Below, piece by piece: positions 58,187-64,000 of a DNA stretch of 64,000 bases (position 1 is the first letter of the stretch; each line of letters starts with the position of its first letter). The translations under genes were made by a program, and so were the position numbers. Origin of the DNA: CAKZNE01 sp964485405 (GTDB taxonomy: Bacteria; Bacteroidota; Bacteroidia; Flavobacteriales; Schleiferiaceae); assembly GCA_964485405.1 (NCBI GenBank), contig CAZAJG010000019.1:4614-68613 (forward strand), in the 5' to 3' direction. The notes under the pieces are model-generated. The model did not search any database, was not told the origin of the DNA, and saw nothing but the letters and a program-made list of their open reading frames with translations.

Positions 58187-59794
58187 ATGGATGACGTTCA
58201 GTGTATTCCCTTTAGAGAAACGGGTTACTTCTCAAAGCTTATTTGCGATTATTTGGAGGAGAATGAAAAAGTAAAGCCTTTTTACAATCGATTCCCCAAG
58301 CTCGAGAATTTTAAATCTCAAATCAAACAGAAGTCTGATTTCCCTATTGTGAACCGCGAAATTTTGGTCACCGTATTGAAACAGCAATACGAAAAGCTGA
58401 ATAATCCAACGGTAAGCACGCATCCAAGCTTAGAGAATATCAACGCCTTAAAAGAGCCCAATACTTTTACGGTTACTACCGGGCATCAGCTTAGCTTGTT
58501 TACCGGCCCACTATATTTCATCTACAAAATTGTAAGTGCCGTTAATCTAGCAGAAAAGCTAAATCAAGAATATACCGATAAGCATTTTGTTCCGGTGTAT
58601 TGGATGGCTTCTGAAGATCATGATTTTGCGGAAATCAACCACATCCATTTTGCCGGAGGTAGAATGAGCTGGAACAAAGAAGCGAGCGGTCCGGTAGGTA
58701 GATTGGAAACCCAAAGTTTAGCCCCAGTAATAAAGGCTTTAAAAGAAGTAAGCGGAATAGGAACCCATGCCGAAGAGATCATTGAATTGCTGGAAAAAGC
58801 CTATCTCAAACATTCCAACTTAGCCGATGCCACTCGATACTTGGTTCATGCCCTTTTTGGTGATAAAGGTTTGGTGGTTATAGATGCGGACGATGCTTCT
58901 TTAAAATCGCTCGCTATCCCTTACTTTAAACAGGATTTGTTTGATCATAAACCCAAAACTTGGGTAAATACACAATCTGAGGCGCTCGGTGAAGCATACT
59001 TTAATCAAGTTCATGCCCGCGAAATCAACTTATTCTACATTAAAGACGGCTTACGGGAAAGAATTGAAAGGGAAAACGATAACTGGCTCGTACTCAACAC
59101 CAACGTAAAGTGGAGTAGAGAAGAGCTGGAAGAAGAACTGCTTACGCATCCCGAACGTTTTAGTCCAAACGTAATTTTACGTCCTTTATATCAAGAGCTT
59201 ATACTGCCCAACTTGGCCTATATTGGTGGAGGTGGTGAATTGGCCTATTGGTTTCAACTCCAAAAAATGTTTGATGGATTTGAAATACCCTTTCCTATGC
59301 TAAACCTCCGAAACTCGGTACTGGGTATTTCGGAAAAGCAATGGGGTAAAATGCAAAAAATGGAATTGAAAGCTACTGCGCTTTTTAAGCCTTTGCATGA
59401 AATTCAGAACCGTTTTGCAGCCCAAAGTGCGCCAGTAGATCCTAGCTTGGATCCTTACGAGCAGAAACTGGAGCAGATGTTTGATGATCTGGAAAAAGTA
59501 GCGCATCTAACCGATAGAAGCATGCTGGGTGCCGTAAATGCACAACGGCAAAAACAGCTCAATGGTTTAGAAAACCTGAAAAAGAAGCTGCTTCGCGCAG
59601 AAAAGCGAAAAAATAAAGACCTGATGCAACGCTTGGAAGAACTGCATGGGGAGCTTTTCCCAAACGGGAGTTTACAAGAGCGGCACGATAATCTGGTAAG
59701 TTGTTATTTGAGGTATGGTAAAAATTGGATAGAGGGTTTATATCCTGGTTTGGATCCTTTGCGCTTTGAATTTGTCGTTTCTAAGTGGAAATAG
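58187..59794 (+). CDS. bshC: putative cysteine ligase BshC (bacillithiol synthesis)
   Basis: A 535-aa protein of the BshC family, which in the last step of bacillithiol synthesis adds cysteine to glucosamine-malate. Signatures: FTVTTGHQLSLFTGPLYFIYKI (near 95-117), VPVYWMASEDHDFAEINHIHF, FSPNVILRPLYQELILPNLAYIGGGGELAYW and MLNLRNSVLG. The Rossmann-like core and the long C-terminal coiled coil (RAEKRKNKDLMQRLEELH) are intact. I use the ATG at 58187; a TTG at 58178 in the same frame lies inside the promoter element. BshA/BshB are not in the window. It indicates the organism makes bacillithiol as a low-molecular-weight thiol. Confidence 0.95.
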   Translation: MDDVQCIPFRETGYFSKLICDYLEENEKVKPFYNRFPKLENFKSQIKQKSDFPIVNREILVTVLKQQYEKLNNPTVSTHPSLENINALKEPNTFTVTTGHQLSLFTGPLYFIYKIVSAVNLAEKLNQEYTDKHFVPVYWMASEDHDFAEINHIHFAGGRMSWNKEASGPVGRLETQSLAPVIKALKEVSGIGTHAEEIIELLEKAYLKHSNLADATRYLVHALFGDKGLVVIDADDASLKSLAIPYFKQDLFDHKPKTWVNTQSEALGEAYFNQVHAREINLFYIKDGLRERIERENDNWLVLNTNVKWSREELEEELLTHPERFSPNVILRPLYQELILPNLAYIGGGGELAYWFQLQKMFDGFEIPFPMLNLRNSVLGISEKQWGKMQKMELKATALFKPLHEIQNRFAAQSAPVDPSLDPYEQKLEQMFDDLEKVAHLTDRSMLGAVNAQRQKQLNGLENLKKKLLRAEKRKNKDLMQRLEELHGELFPNGSLQERHDNLVSCYLRYGKNWIEGLYPGLDPLRFEFVVSKWK

Positions 59795-60171
59795 AAACCC
59801 TTTGGAACAAATTTACATCCAAGACCTCATAGAATAGTCAGAATTATCTTATAATTTAAGCTGTTTTCATCTTCAAAAAATAACATTTTTAAATAAACCC
59901 TTTTTTTAAGTTTTTTAACGCCAAAATCGTGTTTATGCGATTATCGTTTTTAAACGATCTTTTTTTCTTAAACAGCAGATTTACAATCTTTAACGTTTTC
60001 CTATTTTGATGTTTAAAACCATTAAAATATCCTTTTTGTTTAGTGTATTTAAAAAAATACCCTTTACCAATTTTATAGATTACTCTATAAAATTTTAGTG
60101 GAAAAACACCTTTTTTTTGTTTGAAAAAGGTATACCTTGCTACCACAATCAACCCAAACAACTAATACATC
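59795..60171. promoter_or_regulatory. 377-base A+T-rich gap with three stem-loops
   Basis: The gap contains ATCGTTT/AAACGAT (59943-59958) followed by a run of T, suitable as a terminator for bshC; GTATTT/AAATAC (60045-60060); and AATTTTATAG/CTATAAAATT (60069-60094, 10 perfect pairs). A near-consensus TACCTTG element lies just before the T9SS gene. No believable gene was found in it. Confidence 0.45.
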
Positions 60172-62871
60172 ATGTTTTTAAAACAAACCACACTTCTGGC
60201 AAGCTGTGTCTTGCTGTTATTTTCCACTTTTTCTATTGCTCAAGAATGCAGCTATACGATGGCCTCTATTGACATCAATAGCAGTACCACTTGGTCTGGT
60301 ACACATAGCTTAACTACAGATGTTCATATTAGAAGTGGAGGTACATTAACCCTTACCGGAACGCTGGAGATGCTGGAGCTCAATAGAGTAGTCATTCACC
60401 CCGGTGGAAAAATGATTATTGATGGAGGTACGGCCACTCGTACTGCCACTTGTTTTGATACCTGGATGGGGATAGAGGTGAGAGGCAAAAGCCATTTGCC
60501 ACAAACCCCGGCCAACCAAGGGGTATTGGAGATTAAAAATCAAGGGACCATTTCTTACGCCAGCTCTGGTTTTGGCAATGCTACTCGAAACAGCAATAAG
60601 TTTAATTGGCAAGAAACGGGCGGAATCATTTATGCCAACAATGCCAACTTCATTAACAATACTCGCGATGCGTGGTTTATTAGCTATAGCTCCTTAGATG
60701 GTAACAATCAGGAAAAAGACTACGAAGCTACTTTTACCAATTGCAACTTTATACGCGATAACAACTTTAATTCAGACGTAATGCTTCCGCAGATTACCAT
60801 GCTGGAAGTTACGGGGGTAAAGTTTAACGGATGCGAGTTTATTTGCACCAATACTGATGCCACCTGGGCCCATGCCATAGATGCCTTTTTTACCGTAAGG
60901 GCTACCTACACTATAAATCAATCGAGTTCTAGAAACTCCTTGTTTAGTGGATACCGCAAAGCCATCCTATCTAGAGATGCCGCACGGCCAGATAAAGTAA
61001 TTAGCATAAAGAATACAGATTTTGAGGAAAACACCTATGGCGTAAACTTAGTGGGGTGTGCCAATTTTATTTTTAGAAACAACCAACTAAACATTCCAAG
61101 GCGCAGCAGCATTGACCCCAATGATGGCTACACCATTTACAGCTACGGTGTATTTTTAGATGCCTCCTATAATTTTGAAATTACCGAAAACGACTTCTTT
61201 TATATGGACGCTAACGGAAACATTGTAGCCGAATCAGGAGGAAATGGTTTGGTAGTGCGAGATGGAGGAACCCAAACCAACAAAGTTTACAAAAACACCT
61301 TTGAGGGCTTACTTACCGCCTGTTCCGCTTTAAACAACAACAGAAATAGCGATGGAACCGATGGCTTAATCATTCAATGCAACGATTTTGCGCAGAACTT
61401 CCCAGATGTTTGGGTGTTCAAAAGCGCTTTTGGCCAGCAAAGCCCAAGCAATGAAATAGGCATAGCAAAAAAGCAAGGGATTTGGGATTTTACTGCTCAA
61501 GATGGAAAAACCTTGGCCAACAACCTTTTTAGCCGGAATACAAAAGCCAACGACTGGGCCGATTATTACATTTATCACCAATGCGAACCATCCGATTATA
61601 CCTATTCCAACGATGGCATTCGCAATGAACCCATACACCCCCACAGACTCAGCTTAAATGGCATATTTGTAAATTTTAATTACGATAACTTTTGCCCAAG
61701 TCCACCCACCGTTGCGGGTTTAAGCGAAACTCCATTGCTGAACGATCTTGCTCTGGCCGATGCCGACTTTACCCAAAGCAGCGCACAACTTTCTGCGCTT
61801 TTGGATGGTGGCAATACCGCTCAGTTGGAAGCGCAAATCCTAATCTCTTCCAGCCAAACGGATTACCAGAACCTCTACATCGATTTAATGAACCTATCGC
61901 CTTATGTAAGTGAAGAAAATGTATTGAACCTATTGAGTCTGCCTAATTTTCCGGAAATGGCGTTGCGCAACATCTTGGTCGCCAATCCCCATTCGGCCAG
62001 CTCTAACGCCATTAAGGAGGCGGTGTATGCCTACAATCCGCCCTTATCTACCCAAACCATAACCGACATTGAGAACGGAAGTTTGAGCACCACCACCAAA
62101 GATGTGTTGGAGGCCAAAATCAGTCAAGCCAATATAGACCGCCACACGGCCGTTTCCAGGCTTTTGCACTACTACCAGCATACGGGCAACGATGAGGACG
62201 ATATTACCACTTTGCTGGACCAACGCAGCGAAAACCACTACCAATACATGATGCTGGATATGGAAATACATAAGGGAGACCTTAGTGCCGCCACCACACG
62301 CCTGCAAGATTTAAGTACCGGCACGGCATTACAAGAAAGGGAAAGGGTTTTGTTTGACGATTATTTGGAGGCCTATTACCAATTGCAAATGGATGTGTTG
62401 GAAGATAATCGTACTTTAGGGGAACTAACAGAAAACGAAATTTCTCAATTGCAGAACCTGATGGACGAAAACACGGGTATGGCTCAGGCTAAAATACAAT
62501 CCTTGTTGTGGCAAAACAATGTGTCTTCGCATTACTATGAGCCGGAAGGGGTTAGTACCACCAGCCAGAAAAAGGCAAGCGATCCACGTATTCGCCCAGA
62601 TGCAGCACCCAGTGTGATAAAATTATATCCTAACCCAGCCCATGCCTACAGCATTTTGCAGTGGAACTGGTTATCTTTGGGGCTTAGGCAAAGCATGGAA
62701 GTACAGGTTTACAACAGCAACGGACAAGTAGTACAGACTTACAGCATAAAGGATTATCAGGCGAACACTTTTGTTTTAGATACTAAAAACTGGCAAATGG
62801 GCCTCTATTTTATTGAAGTAAAAAGTGGGGAAGTACTTCTGTTAAACGAGAAACTAATTATCCAGCACTAA
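60172..62871 (+). CDS. T9SS type A sorting-domain protein with right-handed beta-helix
   Basis: An 899-aa secreted protein. Signal peptide MFLKQTTLLASCVLLLFSTFSIAQ; residues 30-480 are a parallel beta-helix with the repeated pattern of inserts N-x-F-x-x-N-x-x-G (NTDFEENTYGVNLVGCANF, NFEITENDFFYMDANGN, NKVYKNTFEGLLTAC). A second region (about 500-790) is alpha-helical and charged. The C-terminal 85 residues form the T9SS type A sorting domain: IKLYPNPAHAYSILQWNW, VQVYNSNGQVVQTYSIKDYQ, MGLYFIEVKSGEVLLLNEKLI. Right-handed beta-helix proteins of this kind are often polysaccharide-degrading or adhesin-like; no catalytic site is visible. It is closely followed by the next secreted protein gene. Confidence 0.88.
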   Translation: MFLKQTTLLASCVLLLFSTFSIAQECSYTMASIDINSSTTWSGTHSLTTDVHIRSGGTLTLTGTLEMLELNRVVIHPGGKMIIDGGTATRTATCFDTWMGIEVRGKSHLPQTPANQGVLEIKNQGTISYASSGFGNATRNSNKFNWQETGGIIYANNANFINNTRDAWFISYSSLDGNNQEKDYEATFTNCNFIRDNNFNSDVMLPQITMLEVTGVKFNGCEFICTNTDATWAHAIDAFFTVRATYTINQSSSRNSLFSGYRKAILSRDAARPDKVISIKNTDFEENTYGVNLVGCANFIFRNNQLNIPRRSSIDPNDGYTIYSYGVFLDASYNFEITENDFFYMDANGNIVAESGGNGLVVRDGGTQTNKVYKNTFEGLLTACSALNNNRNSDGTDGLIIQCNDFAQNFPDVWVFKSAFGQQSPSNEIGIAKKQGIWDFTAQDGKTLANNLFSRNTKANDWADYYIYHQCEPSDYTYSNDGIRNEPIHPHRLSLNGIFVNFNYDNFCPSPPTVAGLSETPLLNDLALADADFTQSSAQLSALLDGGNTAQLEAQILISSSQTDYQNLYIDLMNLSPYVSEENVLNLLSLPNFPEMALRNILVANPHSASSNAIKEAVYAYNPPLSTQTITDIENGSLSTTTKDVLEAKISQANIDRHTAVSRLLHYYQHTGNDEDDITTLLDQRSENHYQYMMLDMEIHKGDLSAATTRLQDLSTGTALQERERVLFDDYLEAYYQLQMDVLEDNRTLGELTENEISQLQNLMDENTGMAQAKIQSLLWQNNVSSHYYEPEGVSTTSQKKASDPRIRPDAAPSVIKLYPNPAHAYSILQWNWLSLGLRQSMEVQVYNSNGQVVQTYSIKDYQANTFVLDTKNWQMGLYFIEVKSGEVLLLNEKLIIQH

Positions 62872-62874
62872 GGC

Positions 62875-64000
62875 ATGAATAGACTTTTCCCCATACTGCT
62901 TCTACTGGTTTTTGCGCCCTACTTAAAAGGGCAAGAGGTATTCAATACCATCCGCCCCACTACAGAGACACGAACAGAGCTCTTGCCTTTAGATTCGGGG
63001 GGGTATGTCGTGATGCATCAAGGGCAGCTGGACTGGAAGAGGTTAGTGATCCGAGAGTTTGATCGGTATGGCCAGATGGTGGATTCTACTTCTTATCTAT
63101 TTGATGCGAATGTAGATAATCTTGGGACGGGTTTGATTCAGATCAAAGGAAAACAGGAGTTCATTTTCTGTCAAATTAGATATGGTTATAAAATACATGC
63201 TCAAGCTCATTTCCTTCGTTTTAATCGGAATTGGGATACTTTAAGCAGCCGTTTGTATATGTTCAACGATTCCTTAGATGTTTCAGCCAAGTCTATAGTG
63301 GCTGATTCAGATTCCACTTTTCTGCTTACAGGTTCTGCCTTTGATACGGTGAATTATAAAACGGCTCTTTTGTTGAGTCGTTTTGATAATGATTTTAATC
63401 TATTATGGGAAACTAAACTGGATGACCCTGTAAATATTGTAGGCGGACACTGGGGTCTTCATATACTACCTACCGCAAATGCTATTTATGTAGGGGCAGG
63501 GCGCTTTTACCCCGGAGGGCAATTACCTCATGCAGGTTCTATTAATAAATTCGATTTGCAAGGTAATTTGTTGTGGCATAAACTTTTCACCGCTTCTGAT
63601 GGAACTGGCGCTCCGTATTTAGGTACTCGTTCGGGTGGAAATATGTTTTTTCTAACTAAAGATTTTCTAGATACAAACATTGTGGGTTTAAGTAGTCCTG
63701 AATCTATGCGTTTTGGGATCTTTGACCCTAATGGAAATATATTGGAAGACCGATTGAGAGGTCCGCTCGAAGAAATTTTCTGGGTCGCAAACTTTGTACA
63801 ATTGCAGGATCATAGCTGCGTAATTGCTGGAGGTTATTCTGCAGGGAATGGGGGGATAAATTCACAGATCAGCAAGTACGATGAAGATGGGAATATCCTT
63901 TGGCGCAGGATTCACTATCATGTGTTGCCAGATGCCACCTCCGTACTGGAAAACATTAAAGCCACTCCAGATGGAGGCTTTGTTGCGAGTGGAGAATTTT
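62875..64000 (+). CDS. secreted protein of T9SS-cargo style (3' end outside window)
   Basis: About 375 codons are visible. The signal peptide MNRLFPILLLLVFAPYLKGQ is followed by a repetitive beta region like a propeller or delta-60 repeat protein: IREFDRYGQMVDSTSYLFDA, SINKFDLQGNLLWHKLFT, GFVASGEF-type units. Such proteins in Bacteroidota usually end in a T9SS sorting domain, which would be outside the window. It starts 3 bases after the previous gene's stop and is probably in the same operon. Function is unknown. Confidence 0.75.
   Translation, partial: MNRLFPILLLLVFAPYLKGQEVFNTIRPTTETRTELLPLDSGGYVVMHQGQLDWKRLVIREFDRYGQMVDSTSYLFDANVDNLGTGLIQIKGKQEFIFCQIRYGYKIHAQAHFLRFNRNWDTLSSRLYMFNDSLDVSAKSIVADSDSTFLLTGSAFDTVNYKTALLLSRFDNDFNLLWETKLDDPVNIVGGHWGLHILPTANAIYVGAGRFYPGGQLPHAGSINKFDLQGNLLWHKLFTASDGTGAPYLGTRSGGNMFFLTKDFLDTNIVGLSSPESMRFGIFDPNGNILEDRLRGPLEEIFWVANFVQLQDHSCVIAGGYSAGNGGINSQISKYDEDGNILWRRIHYHVLPDATSVLENIKATPDGGFVASGEF

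Noticed and set aside
59889..60161. 90-residue open frame on the minus strand
   Set aside because: It consists of Lys/Phe/Asn-rich codons expected from A+T-rich DNA, overlaps hairpins in the gap, and has no recognisable domain.
1..64000. tRNA, rRNA and riboswitch genes
   Set aside because: No cloverleaf with conserved T-loop GTTCRANNC pattern and no known riboswitch core was seen in the gaps I inspected.

Overview
The window is a chromosomal segment of a free-living, probably marine member of the Bacteroidota, most likely order Flavobacteriales. The evidence is two complete genes with type IX secretion (T9SS) C-terminal sorting domains, GldN/GldK-like proteins, an OMP_b-brl/CarboxypepD_reg receptor, an LruC protein, BshC (bacillithiol), S74 tail-fibre proteins, DUF4294, MiaE, and several sequences fitting the Bacteroidota -7 promoter element TAnnTTTG. 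The genus cannot be fixed; an AlkB alkane hydroxylase is compatible with a hydrocarbon-using marine lineage. There are two 10-base N runs (9773-9782 and 23890-23899), each inside a gene, which are assembly gaps of unknown true length.

Layout. 1-2106: a truncated TlpA-like thioredoxin lipoprotein and an A+T-rich FRG-domain gene. 2182-8963 (minus): a membrane-stress/polyamine cluster read leftwards as pspA, a 53-aa membrane protein, DUF4178 protein, RS-rich lipoprotein, DUF350 membrane protein, membrane-anchored spermidine synthase, rhomboid protease, K+ channel, then AdoMet decarboxylase. 9282-12140 (plus): a GldK-like FGE-fold protein, a MORN-GldN-like fusion and an AlkC-like DNA glycosylase. 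12213-23050: T9SS cargo, thioesterase, sulfotransferase-like protein, CoA-transferase and a run of small housekeeping or unknown genes including two methyltransferases, a SRPBCC protein and TspO. 23166-30854: two tandem S74 tail-fibre-domain proteins, the larger (1808 aa) carrying YadA-type head repeats. 31217-35228: outer-membrane receptor plus LytS kinase plus LytTR regulator, translationally coupled. 35281-37599: a lipoprotein and a YHYH protein.

37857-42382 is the most unusual part: a GH64-like protein without a signal peptide, an apparently orphan TIR-STING (Cap12-type CBASS effector) with no CD-NTase beside it, and an A+T-rich TIR plus double PD-(D/E)XK nuclease gene bracketed by inverted repeats. 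42490-49410: hexaheme cytochrome with a lipoprotein, an OmpA-domain protein and an LruC protein. 49746-59794: core metabolism and repair genes (biotin carboxylase, DUF4294, MiaE, GT2 and AlkB, FabH, YebC, exonuclease/GIY-YIG fusion, BshC). 60172-64000: T9SS cargo and a truncated secreted protein.

Functional reading: three units deserve attention as systems. The PspA/DUF350/polyamine/channel cluster is probably an envelope-integrity response. The GldK-like/GldN-like pair looks like a reduced relative of the T9SS ring. The TIR-STING and TIR-nuclease genes form a small antiphage island. No tRNA, rRNA or CRISPR array was recognised. All calls come from reading translated sequence by eye; no database search was run.
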